Below the pieces are notes generated by a model, which saw only the letters and a list, made by a program, of their open reading frames with translations, made no database searches and was not told the DNA's origin. Of a DNA stretch of 64,000 bases, positions 22,680 through 30,978 are shown in pieces. This stretch comes from Streptomyces sp. CCM_MD2014 (lineage in GTDB: Bacteria > Actinomycetota > Actinomycetes > Streptomycetales > Streptomycetaceae): positions 3,100,001 to 3,164,000 of the forward strand of contig NZ_CP009754.1 in the NCBI RefSeq assembly GCF_000772045.1. The letters run 5' to 3'. The number at the start of each line of letters is the position of its first letter. Position 1 is the stretch's first letter. Both the position numbers and the translations under genes were made by a program.

Positions 22680-23903
22680 ATGGATCCCTTCGACGCGGGT
22701 GCGGGCGGCATCCTGCGGCAGCCCAAGGCCGTGTGGGCGACCGCGGGAGCGTCGGTCGTGGCCTTCATGGGCATCGGCCTCGTGGACCCGATCCTCCCGT
22801 CCATCGCCAAGGGCCTGGACGCGAGCGCCGGGCAGGTCTCGCTCCTGTTCACCTCGTACTTCCTCATCACCGCCCTGGCGATGCTGGTCACCGGCTTCGT
22901 CTCCAGCCGCATCGGCGGCCGCAAGACCCTGCTGCTCGGCCTGGCCTTCGTCGTGGTCTTCGCGGGCCTGGCCGGCACCTCCGACACCGTCGGCCAGCTC
23001 GTCGGCTACCGGGCCGGCTGGGGACTGGGCAACGCCCTGTTCGTCTCGACGGCCCTGGCGGTGATCGTCGGTGCGGCGGCCGGCGGCAGCGCCGCCGCGA
23101 TCCTGCTCTACGAGTCCGCCCTGGGCCTCGGCATGGCCTGCGGTCCACTGCTGGGAGCGCTGCTCGGCGACGCCAGCTGGCGCTACCCGTTCTTCGGCAC
23201 GGCCTTCCTGATGGCGATCGGCTTCCTGTGCATCTCGGTGTTCCTGAAGGAACAGCCGAAGCCGGCCCGCAAGACCTCGCTGCTCGACCCGATCAGGGCC
23301 CTGGGCCACGGCGGCCTCGCCTCCGCGGCGGTATCGGCGTTCTTCTACAACTACACGTTCTTCACCGTGCTGGCCTTCACCCCCTTCGTGCTGAACATGA
23401 CGCCGTACAAGTCCGGCGCCGTGTTCTTCGCCTGGGGTGTGCTGCTCGCCGTCTTCTCGGTGCTGGTGGCCCCGCGCATGCAGAAGCGCTTCGGCTCGCT
23501 CAAGGTGCTCGGCGGCTCACTGGTGCTGCTCGCGGCCGACGTGCTCGTCCTCGGATACGGCAACCACACCGCGGCCATCGTCTGCACGATCCTGTCCGGC
23601 GCGTTCATCGGCGTGAACAACACCGTCTACACCGAGCTGGCTCTCGGGGTCTCGGACGCGCCGCGCCCGGTGGCCAGCGCGGGCTACAACTTCGTGCGCT
23701 GGTTCGCCGCGGCGGCCGCGCCCTACTTCGCGCCGAAGATCGAGGAGTGGACCGACGTCCACATCCCGTTCGTGGTGGCGGCGGTGACCGCCGTGCTCGG
23801 CGCGGCCGTGGTCGTCGTACGCCGCCGGGCGCTCACCCACGAGGCGCAGGAGCTGGAGCCCGTGCACGCCACCGAGGACTCGGTCACGGTCTTCGCCGAC
23901 TGA
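22680..23903 (+). CDS. MFS transporter (drug/sugar efflux type)
   Basis: 407 residues with 12 hydrophobic helices. The loop between helices 2 and 3 has SSRIGGRKTLL, the MFS motif A, and GLVDPILPSIA in helix 1 resembles the drug:H+ antiporter-1 group. The ATG has GGAGAG six bases upstream; a more distal in-frame start has none. Probably exports small molecules by proton antiport. Its promoter carries a dyad operator but no regulator gene is adjacent, so regulation in trans is inferred. Confidence 0.9.
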   Translation: MDPFDAGAGGILRQPKAVWATAGASVVAFMGIGLVDPILPSIAKGLDASAGQVSLLFTSYFLITALAMLVTGFVSSRIGGRKTLLLGLAFVVVFAGLAGTSDTVGQLVGYRAGWGLGNALFVSTALAVIVGAAAGGSAAAILLYESALGLGMACGPLLGALLGDASWRYPFFGTAFLMAIGFLCISVFLKEQPKPARKTSLLDPIRALGHGGLASAAVSAFFYNYTFFTVLAFTPFVLNMTPYKSGAVFFAWGVLLAVFSVLVAPRMQKRFGSLKVLGGSLVLLAADVLVLGYGNHTAAIVCTILSGAFIGVNNTVYTELALGVSDAPRPVASAGYNFVRWFAAAAAPYFAPKIEEWTDVHIPFVVAAVTAVLGAAVVVVRRRALTHEAQELEPVHATEDSVTVFAD

Positions 23904-23949
23904 CCGGCTTCGCCGGCCGACCACCTTCGCCGACCACCCGGCGCCGCGC

Positions 23950-23977
23950 CAACTCACGAGAGGGGACCCGTGAGTTG
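23950..23977. terminator. Stem-loop between convergent MFS and SUFU genes
   Basis: 9-bp perfect stem CAACTCACG/CGTGAGTTG with a 10-nt loop, 46 nt after the MFS stop and 16 nt beyond the SUFU stop. Confidence 0.65.
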
Positions 23978-23992
23978 CGTCACCCGGCCGGA

Positions 23993-24589
23993 TCAGTCCA
24001 GGGGAACGGACCTGCGCGACGGATCGCGCAGGTCCGTTCCGTGGCTGAGCCAGCGTTCCTGGAGGGCCGGCGCGCCGTGCACGCGCTTCCAGGCGGCCTC
24101 GTTCGGCGTCATGGGCAACAGCGGCAGGAACCGCACGGGGTCCAGCGGGGCGTCCAGCTCCAGGTCCTCCACCAGGCCACCCGGCTCGGCGACCAGGACG
24201 GAGGTGAACGGGGCCCCGGGCCACAGCGGCTCACCGACGTCCAGCGAGGCTCCCGGCGCCACGATCACGCCCTCGACCTGCGGGGACGCGGCCAGCACGG
24301 CGAGCGGGCGCAGCACCTTGTCGGTGTCGGCCACCCCGGCCCGCACGGAGAGGACCAGCTCGGCGCGGGGGCCCTTGACCGGGTCGGCGAGCACGGCCGT
24401 GGGGTCCGCCATGGGCTGAGCCGACATGCCGAGGGTGGCGTAGCGGACGACGTCGCCCTCTTGGCCGGCGGCGGGGAAACGCAGCACCTCGATGCGGTCG
24501 GTGCCGAGGAAGGTGACCGCCGCGCGCGCGTCCGGCTCGCCCAGCGCACTGTGCAACCGGGCCTCGACCAGAGGAAGAACATCAGCCAT
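23993..24589 (-). CDS. Suppressor of fused (SUFU) domain protein
   Basis: 198 residues covering essentially one SUFU domain: TDRIEVLRFPAAG, VRYATLGMSAQPM, ELVLSV and FLPLLPMTPNEAAW are typical of bacterial members. Bacterial SUFU proteins are often immunity proteins of polymorphic toxins, but no toxin gene is adjacent and this copy looks like a housekeeping Streptomyces gene. Cytosolic, no membrane segment. The last 16 codons encode a perfect 17-bp hairpin. ATG chosen; an upstream TTG in frame is less likely. Confidence 0.83.
   Translation of the reverse strand: MADVLPLVEARLHSALGEPDARAAVTFLGTDRIEVLRFPAAGQEGDVVRYATLGMSAQPMADPTAVLADPVKGPRAELVLSVRAGVADTDKVLRPLAVLAASPQVEGVIVAPGASLDVGEPLWPGAPFTSVLVAEPGGLVEDLELDAPLDPVRFLPLLPMTPNEAAWKRVHGAPALQERWLSHGTDLRDPSRRSVPLD
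24003..24040. terminator. Perfect 17-bp hairpin inside the 3-prime end of the SUFU gene
   Basis: Arms 24003-24019 and 24024-24040 with the 4-nt loop CGGA. It lies within coding sequence, just before the stop codon, and faces the convergent MFS gene. It may act as an antisense-side terminator or mRNA 3-prime stabiliser. Confidence 0.5.
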
Positions 24590-25109
24590 GCGGCGAGCAT
24601 AGAACTCGTCGCAAAGAGGCAAAGCGGCGCCTTGACACGTCGGGCGACTGGTACTCTGGGCCAGCGGTTCGGGGCAGCACGCAGCGCGTCGCGATCAAGT
24701 CCCCGACGCTGTGGAATCTCCCCTACGGGGAACCCCTCTAAACAAGGGGAATGGATCGTCCCTCACGAGGGACCGGCCGGAGGAGGTGGGGCTGGCATGG
24801 ACCGAAGTCGACCGTGCAGTACCACCCGCTCTTCCGGCCGCTGACGCAGCCTCGCCGGTTTTCTTTCCGTCGCCGCTTTTCGTCCGCGCGCCCCCACGGA
24901 AGAGCACTTCGTCTCGTTTTGCCTGACCCGGCCGTCGGTCCGCCGCCGGTCCGGATCAGCCGCTGAATCAGCAGCGAAGCCGGCCACCGCGACGGTGCGG
25001 TGCCCCCCGCTTTGTGGACGCGCCGAGCACGCGTGGTCAGGACGTCCTCATTCCGGGCGGTTCCATCCGTCACCGGCCTCCTTCGCTGCCCGCCGCGAAG
25101 GAGCCTGCC
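24590..25109 (+). promoter_or_regulatory. 520-nt region: long structured leader of corA
   Basis: TTGACA (24632-24637) is followed by TACTCT (24652) with a short 14-nt spacer, so the promoter match is imperfect. Downstream are three consecutive small hairpins: CCCC/GGGG (24720-24730), CCCCT/AGGGG (24733-24749) and GTCCCT/AGGGAC (24758-24773). A 15-codon reading frame with a strong ribosome binding site follows, then about 265 nt before corA. I looked for the M-box magnesium riboswitch core and did not recognise it. Confidence 0.4.
24797..24844 (+). CDS. Possible 15-residue leader peptide upstream of corA
   Basis: An ATG with an AGGAGGTGGGG ribosome binding site starts the peptide MDRSRPCSTTRSSGR and stops. 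It is Arg/Ser-rich with one Cys. The site is stronger than that of many full genes nearby, and the frame lies in the leader of a magnesium transporter gene, a class where translated leader peptides are known to control expression. No comparative evidence is available here. Confidence 0.3.
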   Translation: MDRSRPCSTTRSSGR

Positions 25110-26225
25110 ATGTCGATGATCCGTGACCTGCGCGCCGTGGTCCGCCCGTCCCGCGTCTCCCTGCGCAAGGACGGCGGCGCCTACGACACCACCCGTGACC
25201 CGGCGACCGCCTCCGCCGTCGTCGACTGCGCCGTCTACCGCGACGGCACCCGCGTCGAGACCGACGTGCCGCTGACCCCGCACACGGCGATGCGCCAGGT
25301 GCGCCGCGACGGCGGCTTCGTGTGGATCGGTCTGCACGAGCCCACCGAGGCCGAGTTCGCCGGTATCGCCCGGGAGTTCGGGCTGCACCCGCTGGCCGTG
25401 GAGGACGCCGTCCAGGCCCACCAGCGGCCCAAGCTGGAGCGCTACGACGACTCCCTGTTCACGGTCTTCAAGACCGTCCACTACGTCGACCACGACCAGC
25501 TCACCGCCAACAGCGAGGTCGTCGAGACCGGCGAGGTCATGTGCTTCACCGGGCGGGACTTCTTCATCACCGTCCGGCACGGCGGCCAGGGCTCGCTGCG
25601 CGCCCTGCGGTGCCGGCTCCAGGAGGACCCCGAGCTGCTGCTCAAGGGCCCCTCGGCGGTGCTGCACGCCATCGCCGACCACGTCGTCGACGGTTACATC
25701 GCGGTCGCCGACGCGGTGCAGGACGACATCGACGAGGTCGAGACCGAGGTGTTCTCGCCGGGCCGCAAGGGCACCCCGCGCGGCACGGACGCCGGCCGGA
25801 TCTACCAACTCAAGCGCGAGGTGCTGGAGTTCAAGCGGGCGGTGGCGCCGCTGCTGCGCCCCATGCAGCTGCTCAGCGAGCGGCCGATGCGGCTGGTCGA
25901 CCCGGAGATCCAGAAGTACTTCCGGGACGTCGCCGACCACGTGGCGCGGGTCCAGGAGCAGGTCATCGGCTTCGACGAACTGCTGAACTCCATCCTCCAG
26001 GCCAACCTCGCCCAGGCGTCCGTCGCGCAGAACGAGGACATGCGCAAGATCACCTCCTGGGCCGCGATCATCGCCGTGCCGACGATGGTGTGCGGGGTCT
26101 ACGGCATGAACTTCGACTACATGCCGGAGACCCACTGGAAGTTCGGCTACCCGCTGGTCCTGTCGATCACGGTCGGCATCTGTCTGGGCATCCACCGCAC
26201 GCTCAAGCGCAACGGCTGGCTCTGA
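25110..26225 (+). CDS. corA: CorA family magnesium/cobalt transporter
   Basis: 371 residues. A large N-terminal cytosolic funnel domain is followed by two C-terminal membrane helices, with the selectivity motif YGMN at the end of the first (about residue 330) and a basic C-terminus. Forms a homopentameric divalent-cation channel for magnesium uptake. The ATG has AAGGAG six bases upstream. The MPEL loop usual after GMN reads MPET. A long leader precedes the gene, and a soluble MgtE-N/CBS protein is encoded 1.6 kb downstream. Confidence 0.95.
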   Translation: MSMIRDLRAVVRPSRVSLRKDGGAYDTTRDPATASAVVDCAVYRDGTRVETDVPLTPHTAMRQVRRDGGFVWIGLHEPTEAEFAGIAREFGLHPLAVEDAVQAHQRPKLERYDDSLFTVFKTVHYVDHDQLTANSEVVETGEVMCFTGRDFFITVRHGGQGSLRALRCRLQEDPELLLKGPSAVLHAIADHVVDGYIAVADAVQDDIDEVETEVFSPGRKGTPRGTDAGRIYQLKREVLEFKRAVAPLLRPMQLLSERPMRLVDPEIQKYFRDVADHVARVQEQVIGFDELLNSILQANLAQASVAQNEDMRKITSWAAIIAVPTMVCGVYGMNFDYMPETHWKFGYPLVLSITVGICLGIHRTLKRNGWL

Positions 26226-26258
26226 GCCCGGCCGCGGGCCGCTGGATAGGCTGACCGC

Positions 26259-26771
26259 ATGACAAGCGAGCTGCTCGACAAGGCCCTCGTCGAGGAGGCC
26301 ACGAAGAAGTCCGGCCTCATCTGGGTCAAGGGCCCCGGGATGCCCGCACGGGCACTGTGGCACGTCTGGCACGAGGGCGCGGCCTGCGTCGTCGGCGACG
26401 GGCCGGGCGAGCAGCCGCTGCCCGGGCTTGCCGACGGAGCCGCGGCCGAGGTCACGGTGCGCAGCAAGGACAAGGGCGGCCGGCTGGTCTCCTGGGCCGC
26501 GCGCGTCGTCGAGCTGCCGTCCGGTTCCGAGGCGTGGCAGGCGGCCGTCGGCGACCTCAAGGGCAAGCGGCTGAACGCCCCGGACGGCGAGGCGATGACC
26601 GGCCGCTGGGCCCGTGAGTGCCGGGTACTGCGCCTGGAGCCGACGGGGAGCACGGCGCCGCTGCCCGACACCTCGCTGGCCGAGGCACCGCTGCCGAGCC
26701 CGGCGACGACCCGGCTGCCGGTGCCGGCGGGGCTGCCCCGGCTGCTGCTGAAGCGACGCAAGCGACGCTGA
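26259..26771 (+). CDS. Hypothetical protein, possible split-barrel fold
   Basis: 170 residues starting MTSELLDKALVEEATKKSGL, with Trp-rich beta-strand-like segments (WHVWHEGAACVV, SWAARVVELP) and a Pro-rich, strongly basic C-terminus (LLLKRRKRR). The pattern loosely recalls FMN-binding split-barrel proteins that lack the cofactor site, but I do not recognise the family firmly. It begins 33 nt after corA and is probably co-transcribed. Confidence 0.75.
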   Translation: MTSELLDKALVEEATKKSGLIWVKGPGMPARALWHVWHEGAACVVGDGPGEQPLPGLADGAAAEVTVRSKDKGGRLVSWAARVVELPSGSEAWQAAVGDLKGKRLNAPDGEAMTGRWARECRVLRLEPTGSTAPLPDTSLAEAPLPSPATTRLPVPAGLPRLLLKRRKRR

Positions 26772-26799
26772 CGGCGCCGGGTCCTTGAAGGGAGGCCCC

Positions 26800-27534
26800 T
26801 CAGGAGGACGGCAGTTGCCTGCCGTAGTCCAGGGTGTCCTCCTTCGCCGGCGGCTCCAGCGCGAAGTCCTTGTTCCAGTCCGAGAAGCCGATCGTGCCCG
26901 CGCTGCCCGCCCGCACCAGCCGCAGCGGGTAGGGCTTGCCCTCCAGCGAGACGTCCAGCGAGCCGCCCGCGCCGTCGTCGCCGGTGATCCGGATGGTGCG
27001 CACGCCCGCCTGCTCGTGGCGGCCGTCCGTCTTGACCGTGCCGTGCAGGGTCAGCAGACCGTCGAGGAGGACGTCCTTGTCCGTGAAGCCGCTGAACTTC
27101 TTGTACACGGGGTCGCTCTGCGGCACCTTCACGTACTTGCCGGCCAGCTTGTCGGCCGCCTTGGCGTCGCCGTCGTCGTGGCTCCAGAACTCGGCGTCGG
27201 CCTTGAGGAAGAGCTGCTCGCCGACGCGCAGCAGTCCGAACGTCGTCCCCTCGGCGGCGACCGACCCGGTCCCCCCGTCGGCCTTCAGCCGCATGTCCAG
27301 GGTGTACTTGCTGCCGCCGGCGTCCACGGTGCCGTGCAGCCGTACCGTCTCGGCGGCCTCGGCGGCCGTGGTGGCCTTCGCGTGGATCTTGTCCGGCGTG
27401 AGCTTCCCGAGGCCGTTGGTGCCCGCGTCGGGGTCCTCGCTGCCGCATCCCGTCAGCCCGGCTCCCGTCACGGCCAGGGCACACACGCCCAGCCAGGCGG
27501 CCCTGCTGATTCGGCGCCGGGGAGTCACAGACAC
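26800..27534 (-). CDS. Lipoprotein, LppX/LprG-like
   Basis: 244 residues. The signal peptide has a basic start (TPRRRISR), a hydrophobic core and lipobox LTGC (Cys about 31). The mature part has beta-rich segments (VRLHGTVDAGGSKYTLDMRLKADG, split by charged turns) resembling the LppX_LprAFG fold, a lipid-carrying half-barrel known from mycobacteria. It should sit on the outer face of the membrane. GTG start chosen just before the signal; two nearby GTG codons are equivalent. Divergent from the MgtE-like gene. Confidence 0.78.
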   Translation of the reverse strand: MSVTPRRRISRAAWLGVCALAVTGAGLTGCGSEDPDAGTNGLGKLTPDKIHAKATTAAEAAETVRLHGTVDAGGSKYTLDMRLKADGGTGSVAAEGTTFGLLRVGEQLFLKADAEFWSHDDGDAKAADKLAGKYVKVPQSDPVYKKFSGFTDKDVLLDGLLTLHGTVKTDGRHEQAGVRTIRITGDDGAGGSLDVSLEGKPYPLRLVRAGSAGTIGFSDWNKDFALEPPAKEDTLDYGRQLPSS

Positions 27535-27825
27535 AGGTGGAACTGCCTTTCTGACAGGGCTGACACGAGTCCGACGGGCATCGGCGGCGAGCCGACGGAG
27601 CCTGGGCCGCAGCGTACCGGGGCGGTGCGGGGCCGACGGAGCCAGTCCGTCCGGACCGGCCACCAGGGCGAGGCCGATCGGGACGGGCTAGCCTGAAGCG
27701 CGTCCGAGCGGGCAATTCGGAAAAGAGACACCGTACGAATCAGCTTTCACGCACTCACTCGACTCTCTCGACCTGCACGAACTCTCGCTCGGCTCCACGG
27801 AGCGTGCGGAAAGGAGGCCGCGGCC

Positions 27826-29127
27826 ATGGCAGCGGGCGCCCCCCGGATCTTCGTCTCCCACCTCTCCGGCATCGCCGTCTTCGACCCGGCGGGTGACCAG
27901 GTGGGACGCGTGCGCGATCTGGTCGTCATGCTCCGCGTCGGCCGCAAACCCCCGCGTGTCCTCGGGCTGGTCGTCGAACTCACCACGCGCCGCCGGATCT
28001 TCCTGCCCATGACCCGGGTCACCGGCATCGAGTCCGGCCAGGTCATCACCACCGGCGTCCTGAACGTCCGGCGCTTCGAGCAGCGGCCCACCGAACGCCT
28101 CGTCTTCGGCGAGCTGCTCGACCGGCGGGTCACGCTCACCGAGACGGGTGAGGAGGTCACGGTGCTGGACCTGTCGGTGCAGCAGCTGCCCGCCCGCCGG
28201 AACTGGGAGATCGACAAGGTCTTCGTCCGCAAGGGCAGGAAGGGCGGTGCCTTCCGGCGCAACAAGGGCGAGACCCTCACCGTCGAGTGGTCCGGCGTGA
28301 CCGGCTTCTCCGTCGAGGAGCAGGGGCAGGGTGCCGAGAACCTGCTGGCGACCTTCGAGCAGCTGCGCCCCGCGGACCTCGCCAACGTCCTGCACCACCT
28401 GTCCGCCAAGCGCCGCGCCGAGGTCGCCGCCGCCCTCGACGACGACCGGTTGGCCGACGTGCTGGAGGAGCTGCCCGAGGACGACCAGATCGAGATCCTC
28501 GGCAAGCTCAAGGAGGAGCGCGCCGCGGACGTCCTGGAGGCCATGGACCCCGATGACGCCGCCGACCTTCTCGGCGAGCTGCCCGAGGCGGACAAGGAGC
28601 GGCTGCTGAGCCTGATGCAGCCCGGCGACGCGGCCGACATGCGACGCCTGATGGCCTACGAGGAGCACACGGCCGGCGGTCTGATGACGACCGAGCCGAT
28701 CGTGCTGCGGCCCGACGCGACCGTCGCCGACGCCCTGGCCCGCATCCGCAACCCCGACCTCTCCCCGGCCCACGCCGCCCAGGTCTACGTCTGCCGGCCG
28801 CCCGAGGAGACCCCGACCGGCAAGTACCTGGGCACGGTCCATTTCCAGCGCCTGCTGCGGGACCCCCCGTACACGCTGGTCGGCTCGATCCTCGACGACG
28901 ACCTGCAGCCCCTGGAACCGGACGCCGCGCTGCCCGTGGTCGCCGGGTTCTTCGCGGCGTACGACATGGTCGCGGCGCCCGTGGTCGACGACTCGGGGGC
29001 GCTGCTGGGCGCGGTCACCGTGGACGACGTACTGGACCACATGCTGCCCGACGACTGGCGGGAGACCGAGTACCACCTGGGCGACTCGGCCGGGACGACG
29101 GGGGAGGTGGGCGCCGGTGGTGCCTGA
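27826..29127 (+). CDS. PRC-barrel / MgtE N-domain / CBS-domain soluble protein
   Basis: 433 residues. The N-terminal PRC-barrel-like segments (about 1-75 and 90-160) are followed by helical MgtE_N superhelix repeats with LANVLHHLSAKRRAEVAAAL, LADVLEELPEDD and AADVLEAMDPDDAADLLGEL (about 175-265), then two CBS domains (about 280-415). The membrane domain of MgtE is absent, so it cannot be a channel by itself. CBS domains in MgtE sense magnesium or nucleotides; a regulatory role for the partner DUF1003 protein, whose start overlaps its end, is inferred. The ATG has AAAGGAGG upstream. The same gene pair occurs near mrp in Mycobacterium (from memory). Confidence 0.88.
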   Translation: MAAGAPRIFVSHLSGIAVFDPAGDQVGRVRDLVVMLRVGRKPPRVLGLVVELTTRRRIFLPMTRVTGIESGQVITTGVLNVRRFEQRPTERLVFGELLDRRVTLTETGEEVTVLDLSVQQLPARRNWEIDKVFVRKGRKGGAFRRNKGETLTVEWSGVTGFSVEEQGQGAENLLATFEQLRPADLANVLHHLSAKRRAEVAAALDDDRLADVLEELPEDDQIEILGKLKEERAADVLEAMDPDDAADLLGELPEADKERLLSLMQPGDAADMRRLMAYEEHTAGGLMTTEPIVLRPDATVADALARIRNPDLSPAHAAQVYVCRPPEETPTGKYLGTVHFQRLLRDPPYTLVGSILDDDLQPLEPDAALPVVAGFFAAYDMVAAPVVDDSGALLGAVTVDDVLDHMLPDDWRETEYHLGDSAGTTGEVGAGGA

Positions 29128-29716
29128 GCGCGAGACGACGACCCGGGAGCGCGCAGCGTCGGGGGCGACGGCGTCCTCCCGGGCGCGGGCCCGCCTCGAC
29201 CAGCCCCGCCCGCCGCGCCGCAGGCTGCTGCCCGAGTGGGATCCGGAGGCGTTCGGCAGGCTCTCCGAGCGCATCGCGCGGTTCCTGGGCACCGGGCGGT
29301 TCATCGTCTGGATGACGGTCGTCATCATCGTGTGGGTGGTGTGGAACGTGTCCGCGCCGAGCGGGCTGCGCTTCGACGAGTACCCGTTCATCTTCCTGAC
29401 GCTGATGCTGTCCCTGCAGGCCTCCTACGCGGCCCCCCTCATCCTGCTCGCGCAGAACCGGCAGGACGACCGGGACCGGGTCAACCTCGAGCAGGACCGC
29501 AAGCAGAACGAGCGGTCGATCGCCGACACCGAGTACCTGACCCGGGAGATCGCCGCCCTGCGCATCGGGCTCGGCGAGGTCGCCACGCGGGACTGGATCC
29601 GCTCGGAGCTGCAGGACCTGGTCAAGGACCTGGAGGAGCGGCAGAACGGCCATCACCCCGACCGCGGGGTATTCCCGGCGGATCGGTCCGCGGGGCGTGA
29701 CGTACACGACCGCTGA
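29117..29716 (+). CDS. DUF1003 family membrane protein
   Basis: 199 residues. A basic N-terminus, two membrane helices (WMTVVIIVWVVWNV and FIFLTLMLSLQASYAAPLILL, about 70-110), then the family-typical LAQNRQDDRDR and a cytosolic coiled coil (about 115-185). Start at GTG 29117 with GGAGG nine bases upstream; a second GTG follows immediately. It overlaps the upstream MgtE-N/CBS gene by 11 nt, so the two are coupled and likely form one complex. Function of DUF1003 is unknown. Confidence 0.88.
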   Translation: MVPERETTTRERAASGATASSRARARLDQPRPPRRRLLPEWDPEAFGRLSERIARFLGTGRFIVWMTVVIIVWVVWNVSAPSGLRFDEYPFIFLTLMLSLQASYAAPLILLAQNRQDDRDRVNLEQDRKQNERSIADTEYLTREIAALRIGLGEVATRDWIRSELQDLVKDLEERQNGHHPDRGVFPADRSAGRDVHDR

Positions 29717-29760
29717 CGGGGCTTTCCGCGCCCCGTGGGCAGCGCCGTACCATCGTGTCT

Positions 29761-30894
29761 ATGGCTACGGAAGACGCGGTGCGCGAAGCACTGGCGACGG
29801 TGAACGACCCCGAGATCAACCGGCCCATCACCGAGCTGGGGATGGTCAAGTCGGTGGAGATCGGCGCGGACGGAGCGGTCGCGGTCGCCGTGTACCTGAC
29901 GGTCTCCGGCTGTCCCATGCGGGACACCATCACGCAGCGCGTGAGCGACGCGGTGTCGCGGGTCGAGGGCGTCACGCGCGTCGACGTCGAGCTGGACGTG
30001 ATGAGCGACGAGCAGCGCAAGGAGCTGGCCGCCGCGCTGCGCGGCGGGCAGACCGAGCGCGAGGTGCCCTTCGCCAAGCCGGGCAGCCTGACCCGGGTGT
30101 ACGCGGTGGCGTCCGGCAAGGGCGGCGTCGGCAAGTCCTCGGTGACGGTGAACCTGGCGGCCTCGATGGCGGCCGACGGCCTGAAGGTTGGTGTCGTGGA
30201 CGCCGACATCTACGGCCACTCGGTGCCGCGCATGCTGGGCGCCGACGGGCGTCCCACCCAGGTCGAGAACATGATCATGCCGCCTTCGGCCAACGGCGTG
30301 AAGGTCATCTCGATCGGCATGTTCACCCCGGGCAACGCGCCGGTGGTCTGGCGCGGCCCGATGCTGCACCGCGCGCTCCAGCAGTTCCTCGCGGACGTGT
30401 ACTGGGGCGACCTGGACGTGCTGCTGCTCGACCTGCCGCCCGGCACCGGCGACATCGCGATCTCGGTGGCGCAGCTCGTGCCGAACGCCGAGATCCTGGT
30501 CGTGACGACCCCTCAGCAGGCCGCCGCCGAGGTGGCGGAGCGGGCCGGTGCCATCGCGGTGCAGACCCACCAGAAGATCGTCGGCGTCGTGGAGAACATG
30601 TCCGGGCTGCCCTGCCCGCACTGCGGCGAGATGGTCGACGTCTTCGGCACCGGCGGCGGGCAGGCGGTCGCCGACGGCCTGACCCGCACGACCGGTGCGT
30701 CGGTGCCGGTCCTCGGCGCCATCCCGATCGACGTCCGGCTGCGCGAGGGCGGCGACGAGGGCAAGCCCGTCGTCCTGTCCGACCCGGACTCCCCGGCGGG
30801 CGCGGCCCTGCGCTCGATCGCGGGCAAGCTCGGGGGCCGTCAGCGGGGCCTTTCGGGGCTGTCGCTGGGGATCACGCCGAAGAACAAGTTCTGA
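29761..30894 (+). CDS. mrp: Mrp/ApbC family ATPase, iron-sulfur cluster carrier
   Basis: 377 residues. N-terminal MIP18/DUF59 domain (about 1-85; TVNDPEINRPITELGMV) is fused to a P-loop ATPase with the deviant Walker A SGKGGVGKSS (about 120) and LDLPPGTGD. CPHC near residue 285 is the cluster-binding CxxC. It transfers [4Fe-4S] clusters to apo-proteins in the cytosol. ATG preferred; a GTG two codons earlier is possible, and no strong ribosome binding site is seen for either. Convergent with the next gene across a terminator. Confidence 0.94.
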   Translation: MATEDAVREALATVNDPEINRPITELGMVKSVEIGADGAVAVAVYLTVSGCPMRDTITQRVSDAVSRVEGVTRVDVELDVMSDEQRKELAAALRGGQTEREVPFAKPGSLTRVYAVASGKGGVGKSSVTVNLAASMAADGLKVGVVDADIYGHSVPRMLGADGRPTQVENMIMPPSANGVKVISIGMFTPGNAPVVWRGPMLHRALQQFLADVYWGDLDVLLLDLPPGTGDIAISVAQLVPNAEILVVTTPQQAAAEVAERAGAIAVQTHQKIVGVVENMSGLPCPHCGEMVDVFGTGGGQAVADGLTRTTGASVPVLGAIPIDVRLREGGDEGKPVVLSDPDSPAGAALRSIAGKLGGRQRGLSGLSLGITPKNKF

Positions 30895-30917
30895 CGTTCC
30901 GTACGGGACACGGGAAC

Positions 30918-30945
30918 GGGGCGCTGTCCGCCGGGACGGCGCCCC
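30918..30945. terminator. Stem-loop terminator after mrp
   Basis: GGGGCGC-T-GTCC pairs with GGAC-G-GCGCCCC around the 4-nt loop GCCG (the T-G is a wobble), between the convergent mrp and downstream genes. Confidence 0.8.
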
Positions 30946-30978
30946 TCGTCGTACGTACGGCTGTGGGGCGGGCCCCGG

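Noticed and set aside
24660..25109. M-box magnesium riboswitch upstream of corA
   Set aside because: The conserved AGGUGAGGCUCC core and pairing pattern are not recognisable; only generic hairpins are seen.
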